Of a DNA stretch of 64,000 nucleotides, positions 33,843 to 45,210 are shown piece after piece. The translations under genes and the position numbers were made by a program. This stretch comes from Gnetum montanum (lineage: Eukaryota > Streptophyta > Gnetopsida > Gnetales > Gnetaceae): the NCBI GenBank assembly GCA_015680685.1, contig MNCI01015499.1:1221554-1285553 (forward strand), read 5' to 3'. Under the pieces are notes generated by a model, which was not told the DNA's origin, searched no databases, and was given only the letters and a program-made list of their open reading frames with translations. Position 1 is the first letter of the stretch; the number at the start of each line of letters is the position of its first letter.

Positions 33843-34780
33843 CTATTTCAAGGTTTCAAATGCCTTTTCACAAGCCTCTATCCATTCAAAGGGTGCATCC
33901 TTCTTTGTTAGTTCTACTAATGATTTTGCAATCTTGGAGAAATTCTCTATGAACCTCCGATAGTATCCTATATGTCCTAAGAATGATCTAACATCTTTCA
34001 CTATTTGTGACCTCTGAGTGATGTTTTGTATGACTCTTATCTTCTTAGGATCTACTTCTATTTCTTTTTGACAAACTTTATGTTCTAATATGATCCCATT
34101 TTGGACCATGAGATGGCTTTTTTGCCAATTGAGTTTGAGATTTGTTTCTATACATTGCTTCAATACTTCCTCTAATTGGACTAGTGCTTGCTTAAAATGT
34201 AGCCCATATTTTGAAAAATCATTGATGAACACTTCAACACATTTCCTATTTACCTTTGGAAGATATTGGGTATGATTCTATGGAATGTGGTGAGTGCATT
34301 ACAAAGACCAAATGGAATTTGTTTGTAGACAAACGTTCCTCATGGATTGGTGAATGTGTTTTTCTCTTGGTCCTCTAGTGCAATGCAAATTTGATTATAT
34401 CTACTATATCCATCTAGAAAATTTTAGTACTTGTGTCCTATGATAGGAATCCAGGGGATCAACAAACGACAAAGGGAAGTGATCTATGAATGTGATAGTG
34501 TTTAACAATTGGAAATTAATGCACACTTGCCACTTGCCCCCTTCTTTGGAATGATTACTAAAGGACTGACCTATTCACTATCTACGATAGGATAGATGAA
34601 TCCTACCTTCAGTAATTTCTATAACTCCTACTTGACTAATTCTTTTAGTTTGGGATTAATTCTTCTTTGGAGTTGACGTCAAGGTTTGATTGTTGGATGA
34701 ATATATATCTAATGTTGAAAAATTCTTAGATCAATACCTATGATCTCATCATAGGACCACACAAACATTGTCAGCCACTT
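33843..34780 (-). pseudogene. Reverse transcriptase of element B (Athila type)
   Basis: The N-terminal blocks are broken (GGKWQVCINFQLLNTITFID, PFGLCNALTTF). The C-terminal 129-codon frame (34232-33843) is open: FINDFSKYGLHFKQ, QCIETNLKLNWQKSHLMVQN, EIEVDPKKIRVIQN, SFLGHIGYYRRFIENFSKIA and KAFETLK. The TNL.LNW.K.H.MV…GI.L.H series is diagnostic of Athila-type RT. The catalytic box reads FIND instead of FMDD, so one of the two aspartates is Asn (a G-to-A change in the codon), which would abolish polymerase activity. Confidence 0.85.
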
Positions 34781-35149
34781 GTTGATGACTTCTAATTACT
34801 TCTTCTTTTGATCTTCATTTAGGTTGGTGTTTATTATCACTAGCTTCTTATTGTTTAAGAAAGCATATTCTAATGCTGTTGGTAGGATCTTTAGTTCTAA
34901 CAATTCTGGTCCTATAGTATCTAGTATCTCTAATTGTCACCAATTTATTTCTTCTTTTCTACCTTCATGTGAATTGGGGTTCCTCTTTCTTAAGTATTTT
35001 AGTCTATCAATTTCTTCTACATAGGCACTTATAATTTCATTAGTTGATTCCATGTATTTGCTACATTCTGTCTATGCATTTGTAACCAGCCACTAGGTAC
35101 CTTCTTGTTGAGTGGCTGCCACATATAGACATTTTCACATAAACATTTC

Positions 35150-35705
35150 CTCTGTACATCTCTTGCATGCATTAGTATTTTTCTATTGAAAAATCCATAT
35201 CCTTTGCACATAGTTGCATTTGTTATCATTTTATGTGATACATGGAACTCTACATCTTTGAATGATGCTAGCTTCATCTTCCTTGGAGATTTCCAAGAAA
35301 AAATCTTGAATACTAAGCTTAGCATTAATGGTGCTAAGCCAAGCCATTCCCATTATGATCAGGAACTATTCCTTATTTTTACCTACATGGATAACCAAAA
35401 AATTAGTAGGGTAAGTATAGCCATTGATGGTAGTGATCATGTCATCCACTTGTCCTAGTGGAATTATGATTAATTGGTCTACAAGCTCTAACCGAATATT
35501 ACTTTTCTTTAAGGGTGGTAGATTCCAGGCCTAATACATGTCTTGCAAGATCAGGTTCATTCCTGACAAAAAGTTGAGTAGAACCTTGCACACTTTCTCC
35601 CTTGCTACTTAAAGGTATACCAAGGGACTTCCTAGATCGATTCATTTTTGTGGAAGTGCCCTTGCCTTAATCCAATAGGTAATGATTTGTGTTAGCATTA
35701 TAGTA
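35150..35705 (-). pseudogene. Aspartic protease of element B, active site damaged
   Basis: The reading aligns along its length with the intact protease of C: MLTQIITYWIKARALPQ, then KVLLNFLSGMNLI in place of LLDSGSSVNLI, then WNLPPLKKSNIRLELVDQ, MITTINGYTYPTNFLVIHV, IIMGMAWLSTIN and a following acidic segment. The catalytic Asp-Ser-Gly triplet is gone and there are several stops. It sits between gag and the pre-RT spacer, as in C. Confidence 0.75.
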
Positions 35706-35709
35706 GTGA

Positions 35710-38215
35710 TTTTTGCATTAGCTGATGATGATGGAAGCTTGTGACTTCTAGGAGGACTAGATGGTGATGGAGTAGGAGTAGATGTAATCTTCATCCTTCA
35801 AATCCTTTTTAGACTCATGCAAAAGAATGGTCATTTCCTAGATTTTGGTTCATGTGAGATCACTTGCTTTTGCATGTTAACCACCCTACTTGCACTTTTC
35901 TATTCTAGTTGAGATGGTAGTTTCCCCTGCATTACAAGAGGTCGCACTAGTGGTATGGGACTAGGATGTCAATTTGAGGAATTAGTCACTTAAGGATGCA
36001 TGTATGAGTTTAAGTCCATCCTTGTTGATGTTGGTCTATTGTATTTAGCTAGATAATATTGTGGAACTTGAATGGTTGTGTTTGCTAAAGAGGTTCAATG
36101 TTGCACATAATATCCATATGGGTTTGGTTATCAATATAAATACTATTGGCATGGTGGTGGCATGGTCCATGATTGGGGTTGTTGCCATTGCTGATGATAC
36201 TACTCTTGTGACTATGGGTAGGCTCCATTGGGATAGTATGTGGGTTGGAATGTTTGCTTGTAGTTACCTTGAGGGTAAGGTAGCCATTTGGGCACTTGTT
36301 TCTTGATAAAGTTATGGTTAAGTGCATATACCATCATTTCCTAAAAGTGTGCCATTACAAGACAACATATTTTGGGATGTTTTTATTGGCATACAACACA
36401 TCTTTCCTCATCTTTGAAGCTTTTTTTTGAAGATTCAGCCATTAAAGCCACTTTTCCCTTTCGTCCAAAATCTCTTTTCTTCTTCTTGTTCTTGCCTTTA
36501 CTTAGGCTTGCTTAGTTCATTCCTTCATAATCATTAAAGCTATTACAAACTTCTCATCAACAAAATCCCACATCTTCTCTACCTTAGCTGCTATGTTAGT
36601 GGTAGAGTTCTAAATAGGTAGAGTCTTCTTCGAAATCACTTGGTTCAAGGTCTCTTCTTGTTGTGGTTACAAACTCTTACATCCATTTTTTAGATGGATT
36701 GATCTCTTTTGTATTCTTCTATTGATTCTCTTTTCCTTAATTCATCCTCTTCCTTCACTTAATTGATTAATCTTTATATCTAATGGATAGACATTTCAAA
36801 TAATTGGCCTTAAACATAAATCCCAAGGGTCTTCCTAGTCTTGTTTTGAAGCCCATTAATAATGTGTCTTAGTTGCTCCCATTGAGAAAATCCATGGCCT
36901 AGGCACTTGTGTAACAATGAGTAGTATGGGTCCATTGCCGCATCAAGGGATTCATGGGTCCCTTGCTTCCATCCTTGGATCTATTTTCTTAGATTGGAAA
37001 CTTGGGAATAAGTTTGATATTTGTCATTGAAAAGTTCTAGCATGGTACTCCATCTCTTGATTGATTCTGGTTCAAGTGATCTATAGTAGCTTTTAGCTTC
37101 TTTGACAAGTATCCTTGGGAACAACTTTATTTTTTGCCAATTACTTTCTATGTTTTTTAGGGCATAGGCATTGTGGAATGTTTGAAGGTGGTGTTAAGGA
37201 TTAGCATTGTAACCACCTTCAAATTTGGGCATGTTATTCATGTTTAGCTGCTTGATGTAGCTATCCTTGATGTGCTTGGTTAGTATATAGACATCTTCTT
37301 AGATATTGATCATACTACAGGTCATCAATAGGGGTTCATTATCATGATCAGGTTCATGAGCTCTATTATAGCAATGCCCCCTTTAGTGCTCATACCTCTC
37401 TGGATCCTCTCTTCGATCCCTATGCCTTCCTAGTTCATGGTTTTCATCTTCTTTATCAAAGTATCTCAAGTGATGATCATAACAATCATGAGTTATTTGT
37501 TATTCCCTATCATGGTCTTAGTTCCTCTATCTCCTATTGTTAGAGTCCATTGATAATCATGAGGATAAAGATGAGGCTGTAGGAAAATAATGTCAGCTTA
37601 TCCTCCCTTGATAACTTTGGTATTCTCCTTGTGGGATTTAGTGGAAACTCTTGGTCTTGAGTTCTACCTATACTTGGAGTCTCTTGTCTCCCTTCTAGGT
37701 GTCTCTGCTAGGGTAGAATGTAATTGAACTTTGATAGGTTCTTCAAGTCAAATGATAGGAATTTAAGAAGGATTCTCATGATTTTTGTGGAGTTTTTTTT
37801 TTGATAAAGGCATAACCATCAAGTTCTTCTAGGACAATTGGAGCATTAACATGCTTTCCCTTATTATGTGCATGTTTAATTTCCATGAAAATATCTCTCT
37901 TAATTTGTAACTTTGTGGGTTGGTAGGGTCTTGTCATGTGTTTGGTCACATGGTACCCTTCTTGTACATGGTTTAGGTTCATCCCCCTCAAGGTAGTGTG
38001 AAGCATTCTAAGTGCTGAACACTCTAGAGGTAGGACTAGGTTTTGTTTCTCTCCACCTCATTTTCTCATCTTGATGAAAGATGAAAGTAAGGATCAATAT
38101 GAGCATATGTGATTCTAGTTTACATGGGCATTTCCTAGTTTTCTTCATAATTGCTTCTATCATTGCCTCTTTGTAGCTCTTTGGCAAGTGGTGATTTATC
38201 TTTAAGTGAAGCCAT
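35710..38215 (-). pseudogene. Gag of element B
   Basis: An ATG at 38215-38213 begins MASLKDKSPLAKELQRGND. The gag core appears near 37250-36900: MNNMPKFEGGYNANP, NIESNWQKIKLFPRIL, SYYRSLEPESI, STMLELFNDKYQTYSQVSNL, IQGWKQGTHESLDAAMDPYY and LGHGF. A cysteine motif CVVCQ.KHP lies near 36400, parallel to CEICQYDHP of C. Pro/Gln/Tyr-rich sequence precedes protease. It has many TAG and TAA stops, most at expected Gln codons. No separate start for protease is visible, so Gag-Pro was probably one frame. Confidence 0.75.
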
Positions 38216-38338
38216 GTTGAAATTATGATGGTTTCTTAAGTATGTGTTATTGAATTTGTTAAAGGTTGTACGATTTAGATTTTTTAAGTTTGAACACAAC
38301 AAACTTTGTGAAATCAACTACTTAGCACACATTGACTA

Positions 38339-38356
38339 TCCTCGGTAACAGTGCCA
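38339..38356 (-). other. Primer-binding site of element B (tRNA-Asp type)
   Basis: The minus strand reads TGGCACTGTTACCGAGGA just inside the 5' LTR, which is 14 of 18 matches to the Athila tRNA-Asp primer site with only transitions differing. It sets the inner LTR edge at 38358. Confidence 0.75.
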
Positions 38357-38357
38357 A

Positions 38358-39242
38358 TGATGAGTGGTGAAATAATCCAACACCCAACCATACAATTTAC
38401 AAGTGTTCATGCATGATCCAATCATAATATATGGATGGTAAATGTTATTATGTTAGTAATTGAGTTGAGGTTCGAGACCATTTTCTTCCCACTTTGAGTT
38501 AGTTAAAGTGAAGCATATGGTTTAACTTGTAGTAAGGCACATGATAATTGATGTTGTTAAGTTCATTTTACTCTTAGTGGTGAATGTAATGAAGGTAAAA
38601 TTTATTCTATATCTAAGTAATTATAAGTAAGTAAATCTACTTTGGCCTAAGGTGATGAGTATCCAGTCTTGATTTTCCATACACACCTTGGAATTTGTGT
38701 AACTATTATTGGCTATCAAGCATTATGCTACTAGGTGTACCAAGCAATAACATTGCTGTGCTTACCAAATGATTATACTTAAGTGCTCAAAATCAGTTGT
38801 ACTCATTCCACTTACTATTAGTAAGTAAAAGTAAAGTGCTTTGAAAAATAAAGTGTTATGCTAATAAAGCAGTAAACATTATGTTAAGTGATACAATAAA
38901 CTAGGAGAGTGTTGCAATGGTGGGAAATAGCTCGATGTTTATTTTCATGCATAATTCATATCCAAGTATAAACTACTTAAAACAAAGGTTCCATTCACTA
39001 TGTCACACCACACTACAGGCATTCACACTTCTAATTTCTAAGTCTAAATTCAAGAAACAAAATTGCAAGAGTCTAGTTACTATCGAAATCAAAAGTTGTT
39101 GGATTGTGAGTCCAAGTGTCATATTTATAGGGTTGCACACATCTAAAGACATTGTATCAACGATGATGTAGCATATGAGGCAACATCAGATCAAAGACAT
39201 TGTTGCTACAATGTTGTATGATCTTAAAATTTGGATTTATCA
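38358..39242 (-). repeat. 5' LTR of element B
   Basis: This LTR of 885 bases begins TGATGAGTGGTGAAATAATCC and ends TTTATCA. It matches 25837-26735 along its length with frequent transitions, including the antisense TATA box (ATATTTATAGGG, near 39120) and the GATG/CATC motif cluster at 39150-39215. Confidence 0.85.
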
Positions 39243-39859
39243 ATTGGATTTTGTCTCGTTTTCTAATTGAATGAGATGTATTACATTTAGTGAAGTTGAT
39301 GATTGAACATGCAAAGGAAGATGTCACATGACCATGGCACATGAATATGAAACATATATTTTCATTGTTAGAAGGGTAAGGAAGGCTAGAGTTTGGTTAT
39401 GGAGTTATGGCTTAGAAGGAGCAATGGAAATGATGTGAGGCAAGGATTTTTAGCAAGGTCGAACATGCATAAGAAAATCTCATGTATCGAGATCACAGGG
39501 ACTCATCTTTATGATGAATCACACTTCTACAATGACTCTAGGCTAATCTTGTAAGCATAACTCTAAGAGAGAAATTAAAAAAGTTAAAGAAAGCATGTGA
39601 TTACAAGAGGTTACAAGTGATAATAAGAAAATATAGAACACCATAGGCTATGTTAGGAAAACCATGAAAATTCTATATCTTATTTCATATATTTATACAA
39701 AGTTTGTAGTATTTTGAGTTCTAGAAAAAAAAAAAGATAAGAGGTCACATTGGCTTACTTATTGTAGGTTAGTGTGGTCACCAATGTCAATCATTGGTCC
39801 AAACCTAGAAATAAAAGTAAACAAAGGCTATGAGAAAATAGGTTAATGTTAGATATAAT
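39243..39859 (-). other. 3' tail of element D
   Basis: No gene is seen after the integrase stop. The A-rich run near 39725 and scattered direct repeats are unremarkable. No polypurine tract or LTR can be placed before the LTR of element B begins at 39242. Confidence 0.4.
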
Positions 39860-40990
39860 AAAATTTGAGATAGGAATGATTAATCAGATTAGTCAATTCA
39901 TTCCCATCCATGTCTGCTAGTCTAAATGCTTTGTTGTCATAAGCTTTGGTGACCAAGAAAGGTTCTTTTCAATTTGCTGAAAATTTTTTCACATGCTTAC
40001 GAATGGCCTTGAGGACAAAGTGTCCTTTCTTAACTTTCTACCTATTTAGATCATGATGATGCTACTATTTCTACTTCTCATGATATTTTTTGATGTTGAC
40101 AAGCATTTGTATTTGCTAATCCACCAAATTGAGGTTAATAGTACATAGCACATTGTTCTGCTTATCATTAATGTAGTTAGATAGAGTTACCCTTAAGGAT
40201 GGAACCTATAATTCAAAAGGAAAAGTAACTTTAGATCCATAAACCAAGCTATATGGGGTGGCAATAGTTGCTATTCTAAAGGTTATCCTATAGGCCTAAA
40301 GTGCATACACAAGATGTCCATGCCATTTACATTTGTCATTGCGTAGCATCTTCTTGAAAAGGTTAATGATGACCTTGTTAATGGCTTCAGCTTGGCCATT
40401 GGCTTGTGGATAGTAGGGTGATGAAAAGGAATGCTTAATGTTTAATTGTTGATAAAAGTTTTGCATTTTTTGGCTACTCAATTATGATCCATTATCTGTA
40501 ACAATGGTCAAAGGTAGGTCAAAATATGATATTATGTTATCTAATACGAATTTAAAGACCTGTATTGTTTTTCTCAGAGGGATAGCTTCAACTCACTTTG
40601 TGAAATACTCAATTGCAGTGATGATGAAGCTATGTCCTATGAAGGAATTAGAAATTATAGGTCTAATTATGTCTATTACCCATCATTGAAATGACCATAT
40701 GATCTATGTAGTGTGTAACTCAGTCAGTGACACATGTATTAGGTTACTATACTATTGAAAAATGTCATAAGTTTTAACCTTCTATAGGTAATTGCTTTCC
40801 ATATAGGGCCAATAGTATCCTACACATCTACTCTTTATGGCCATGGCTCTAGGACCTATATGTCCTTCACATATGCCATTGTGAATCTATTCAAGGACTG
40901 TATGGGCTTTTGTCTTACCCAAGCATACCAACAATATGCCATTGTAGGACCTTCAACATAATGTGTTATTGGCTACAATGACATATTATT
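39860..40990 (-). pseudogene. Integrase of element D
   Basis: The minus-strand reading shows the integrase core: WVIDIIRPI with the first Asp, then FTKWVEA-like sequence with Trp mutated to stop, then LTIVTDNGSQLSS-like sequence with the second Asp, then SSPYYPQANGQAEAINKVII with the Glu. The C-terminal domain reads KVKKGHFVLKAIRKHVKKFS and NWKEPFLVTKAYDNKAFRL, the usual WEGP…Y…GA.RL pattern of Tat elements. The D-D-E residues are still readable, but stops lie between them. Confidence 0.75.
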
Positions 40991-40999
40991 TTTATCATT

Positions 41000-42240
41000 T
41001 ATGTATAGTGTCCTTTTGAGAGATAGTTAGGTTTTGTGGAGGTTCATCATGCATGAGGTAGAACTTGATTGCATCATACCACTCTTTGTGAGGAACATTG
41101 CCAATGGTGGCTATAGAGTTATCTTAAGTGTTTTGCGTGATGGAAGAAGCATAATTTTCCATCATGGAAAGCAACTTGCTAAACATATCAAGTGTCACAG
41201 TTAAGGCTGAAGTGACAATGGCATTGGCTAAGGTGTTCTTGGATTAGGAAATATGTTGGATAGCAACATCTATAAATTATAGCAAGAGTGTTTTGGCTAA
41301 ATCATGGTAAGGTTGTAAATGTTTAGCTTTTGGGGCATAGACTTCAGTTACTTAGTTGAACACTAGTTGTAAATTACTTTTTTTTCATTAAACATGTAAT
41401 TACATAGTTATGAGCTATCATCATTCCTTTAATTAACCCTTCATATTGTGCTACATTGTTAGTACATGGGAATTAGAAACAATAAGAAAAATATTGGATC
41501 TTATCAAAGGATAGTGTTATGATGACAACAACATTGGCTTCATGTGAATTTGAAGATTCTTCAAAGTACACAATGACCTCAGACCCTTTAGATACCTCAT
41601 TAACAATGTTAACATGCTCATTGGAAAACTCAAGATCTATGGCTACATTGTCCTTAATTGGGAAAGTAGTGAGTTGCATGGTAATCGCCTGACCCTTCAT
41701 TAAGGCTTAGATGATGTAATGTAGATCAAATTTAGCTATTATGGCCTTCCACTTGGCCATTTAGCTACTCTCATAAATTTTGATCATGATGGCTCTTAGT
41801 ACATTATTCTTGCATATGACATTGACTTGGCTCCTAAAGAGATAGTGTTTTCATTTCTTCAAAGAGAAGACTAAGACTAAACAATGCTTCTCGACCTTAG
41901 TGTATCAAGTTTCATAAGCTACTAATGCATGGCTTAAGTAGTAGACAGGTGGCTTTGCTCCATCATCTCATTTTTGATAGGGGAAAGAAGCTACAAATGT
42001 TTTAGAGATTGCAAGATATATGTAACATGGTTTATCTTTCTGAGTGAATACATGGTAGGTAATTGGTCCAACTCTTACTTGATGATGTCAAAGGCCTCTT
42101 AACATTGGTCAATCCACTCATAGTAAAGTACCTTTTTAAGTAAGTGTTGCAAAGGTGATAGCTTAGCTAGGAGCTTCAAGATTAACCTACAAATAAATTG
42201 TAATCTACCTTGCAAACCTTGTGGTTCCTTAAGGTTACTA
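41000..42240 (-). pseudogene. RNase H region of element D (Tat type)
   Basis: After RT the frame shows a first RNase H-like section (42230-41750, heavily decayed, INHVTYILQ…). A second section around 41650-41400 reads VIVYFEESSNSHEANVVVII, then FPCTNNVAQYEGLIKGMMIA. The F.G.SN..GAG…TNN.AEYEALI.GL pattern is the additional RNase H domain typical of Tat/Ogre elements. The Asp of FDGSSN is replaced by Glu here. A 75-codon open segment covers 41700-41473. Confidence 0.65.
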
Positions 42241-42256
42241 GGTGATGATAGGTTGG

Positions 42257-43320
42257 TTATGGCCTTAACTTGTTAGGATTGACATGCATTCTTGTCTTAA
42301 ATACTATGAAATTAAGCATCTTATTAGTTTTAACATCGAAGACATACTTCTTAGGATTAAGTCTGAGCTCATGTTTAAGACAACATTGAAGGACTAGGTT
42401 TAGGTCATGAGCATGATAACTGACCATTTTGGACTTTACAACTATATCATCAACATAATCATTATGTAACCCTAGCATATAGTCACTAAAAATATAAGTC
42501 ATGACTCGTTGATAGGTTGCACTATATTATTTAGACTGAAAGGCATCATGCTGTAACAAAAAGTTCCCCAAGGGATCATGAAGGTTGTATAGAGTTGATG
42601 ATCTTGGTTAATCCTCACTTGGTTGTATCTCGAGAACCCATCCATGAAGGATAACAATGCATGTTTAGCCATAGTACCGATAAGTTGATCAATTCTAGGC
42701 AAAGAAAAATCATCTTTAATGGTTATCTTATTGAGCTTATGAAAGTTGATATAGATATGAATACTCCTATTTTTCTTAGGGACTAACACTATGTTGGATA
42801 CCCAAACAATGTAATCAACAAATTAGATGAAACTATCTTGGTAAAGTTTCTTAATAAGATCATAGACTACTATGGCCAAATTTGGTCTAATCTTCCAAAC
42901 TTTTTGCTTAACAGGTTTGATACTATGGTCAAGTATGATGTTATATTGAACTAAATGTGGATAAAGTCCTAGAATATCTTCATATGATCATGTAAAGGCC
43001 TTAATGTTATCTTGGAGAACCTTGGTGATGTCCTTGACTAACTAGGATTCTAGTAAGAAACTTAATTTTAGTGTTTTTTCCTCATCATTGTGGGTTATAA
43101 TAGGGACTTTAACTAGAGAATCATTAGTAATGTCCTTAGCCTCTAAGTTAAGGGTCTTGAATACATAATCAAGCCATTCTAGAAACTTCTCTATTGAGGT
43201 TATACGATTGAATAGGCTTCTAGGTTCAAGATCTAGATAATCAAGGTCAATTAATTGTTCAACATTACTGAAGGATCCATTCAAGTTCAAAGGTAGGTCA
43301 AATTGTGCCCATGTATCCAT
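42257..43320 (-). pseudogene. Reverse transcriptase of element D, with its own start
   Basis: An ATG at 43320 opens a 92-codon frame (MDTWAQFDLPLNLNGSFSNV) that may start the RT polyprotein after the inserted antisense gene. It is followed, with stops, by RT blocks. These are SNIVLVPKKNRSIHIYINFH, LNKITIKDDFSLPRIDQLIG, LLSFMDGFSRYNQVRINQDH and IPWGTFCYSMMPFSL, then DYVDDIVVKS with the catalytic YVDD and LRLNPKKYVFDVKT. The RT of E aligns throughout. Both Asp of YVDD are intact. Stops at Gln and Arg codons break it. Confidence 0.8.
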
Positions 43321-43439
43321 GATTTGATCTTGTATGTCATCAAAAGCATACTAACTAACATTGATATGGTATAATTATGAAACAAACTTAAAATGATGTA
43401 AACTACTCTAATAATAAACCATAATAGATCAAAATAGGG

Positions 43440-44045
43440 TCTAACTTAAGTAAAACAAGGCAAATTGAGGTAAGGTTTAGTCATAACAAGGGAAACTAAG
43501 GTCAAAAAAGATAGATTAAGGTGAAATAAGGTGGAATAAGGGCCAAATGATGTCAAATGGATATGGAATAAAGCCAAATTAGATAAAAATGATGCAAAAT
43601 GGTGTTAAAGGAGGTCTAAATAATGGCAAATGACATTAAATGATGCCAAATGATGGTAGAATGAGGCCAAACAAGGTCAAATGATGTCAAAATGGGATAA
43701 AATGAGGTCAAATAAAGTCAAGAATGATGTAAAATGATGCTAAATAAGGTCAAATTATATCAAATGACACCAAATGAAGTCAAAATGGTATGAAATGATG
43801 TCAAATGGTGTCAAATGATGCCAAACGATATCAAACATTGTCAAAATGATGTAAAATGACATCAAATGATGTGGAATGATGTTGATTGACACTAAATGAT
43901 GTCATAATGATATCAAATGATGCCAAATGATATTAGATGATGTCAAAATGATGAAAAATGAAATCTAATGATGTCAAAAGACACCAAATAACATCAAATG
44001 GTACAGAGCAAGGTTAAACAAGATCCAATAAGGTCAAAAGTGGTA
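43440..44045. repeat. Minisatellite of AAATGATGTC-like units
   Basis: About 600 bases are built of an imperfect 10-12 base unit (AAATGATGTC, AAATGATGCC, AATGAGGTC and variants), in places alternating with AAATGGTGTC. The strand reading of element D pol is GACATCATTT. It lies in the spacer between RT and the antisense gene. It has no ORF. Ogre-like elements are known to carry tandem repeats in noncoding parts. Confidence 0.85.
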
Positions 44046-44269
44046 AAAAATAATATTAAATAATAATATTTATTTTTCAATTATTTTTATGGTCAAAATA
44101 AAAAAAATTTAGAAAAAAACAAGTTATAAATTGTTAAAATAAGTAAAAATAGATTGAAAATAATTAAAATAAACAAAATCCTTGTGTAAATAAGCTGTAA
44201 AGTGCTAGAATAATGGTTTTTTGTGTTCAAACTAGTTGAAAAAGCTAGAATCTTGTGTTCACAACATGT

Positions 44270-45210
44270 GGGGGCTATTCCTATAGCGTGTGGAGATTGT
44301 TTGACTGATCCATAGCATGTGGGGCCTATGGGGGTACTGTATGAAGATTTTCGACCAAGTTTGTGGCTATTTTGTCTTGGTGTGATTGTGTCTAAGTTTT
44401 GTAGGAGATGTTTAGGGCTTGTTTGACTATTCTAGGTTGTGTATGGGTAGGTTTGGCCAAGGTTATGGCTTCCTAATGTTTCACACATTACCTCACACAT
44501 TGCCACAACATGTGGAACAGGTTTCCCTAGTGTGTTAGGTCAAAACCTAGTTTTGATAGTGTGTGAAGATAGATTTCTTGGTCAATTTTCCATTACTGAT
44601 CTTGTGGAACCCACTAGGGAGTGTATGAACAATTTTGGGCATGATGAATCTTGGTGTAGGTCTTAAACACTACCCCACATGCTGCCATAATGTGGAAGAC
44701 TTGATTTCAATGTGTGCAATGAACTTGACATCATGTGGGAATTTTTAACTATGTTTTTTTTTTGGCTTCTTGAGGCTTCTATGGAAACATCCAAGGTGTA
44801 TGGTGAGATTTGTAGTTTGTTTGATCATCTCACACAAAGTTTGATCCATATTGATCAAGTTCAAAAGTACATGGTATCCCACATGTTGCCATAGCTTATC
44901 GGATAGGTTTCGCTAGTGTGTGAACACTTGTGGATGAAATTCCAACATGTCGACATGAAACTCCCAATGTGTGGACACTTGTAATGGGTCTTTGACATGT
45001 TTGAAATTTTTTGATTTTTTTTAGAATTTTATGGGATATTCTAGGTAGCATGTGAAGCTATATGATAAAGTTTGGTCAAGGAAATTATTTGTTTTTGCTC
45101 CACACACTATCCCACATGTAGGCACAATGTGTGAAGCTCATGTTGGTAGTGTGTGGTCATGAAACCAAGTTCTATACATTGCACCACATGTTACCATAAC
45201 GTGTGGGGAT
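44270..45210. repeat. Dispersed palindromic CACATG…CATGTGG motifs
   Basis: Five related segments occur near 44491, 44671, 44878, 45111 and 45182. The fullest forms read CACACATTGCCACAACATGTGG and CCACATGTTACCATAACGTG, each with a CACAT half and an ATGTG half around a TGCCATAA-like centre. Single CATGTGGGG or GTGTGGG halves lie between them. No gene is present. Confidence 0.6.

Larger units (their letters stand above)
25837..39242 (-). mobile_element. Element B: Athila-like retrotransposon with extra ORF
   Basis: This element of 13.4 kb is complete from LTR to LTR. In minus-strand sense the order is 5' LTR (39242-38358), tRNA-Asp-type primer site, gag, protease, RT, RNase H, integrase, 3' noncoding block, LTR-like promoter segment, extra ORF and 3' LTR (26735-25837). 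Its LTRs are a different subfamily from those of A and C: the ends are TGATGAGT…TTATCA and the U3 lacks GATATCG but has GATGTT/AACATC repeats. The flanking five bases (GCTAG and ATTGG) do not match, so there is no visible target-site duplication. All ORFs are decayed. Confidence 0.85.

Noticed and set aside
36061-36327. Overlapping 80-codon frames on both strands in gag of element B
   Set aside because: Both frames lie in the decayed Pro/Tyr/Gln-rich part of gag; neither extends the gag reading nor matches C.
25837-39242. Target-site duplication flanking element B
   Set aside because: The five bases on each side (GCTAG and ATTGG) do not match; either they have mutated or the ends are rearranged.
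43440-44045. CRISPR-like array
   Set aside because: The units are contiguous 10-12 base repeats without unique spacers, in a plant retroelement; a minisatellite.
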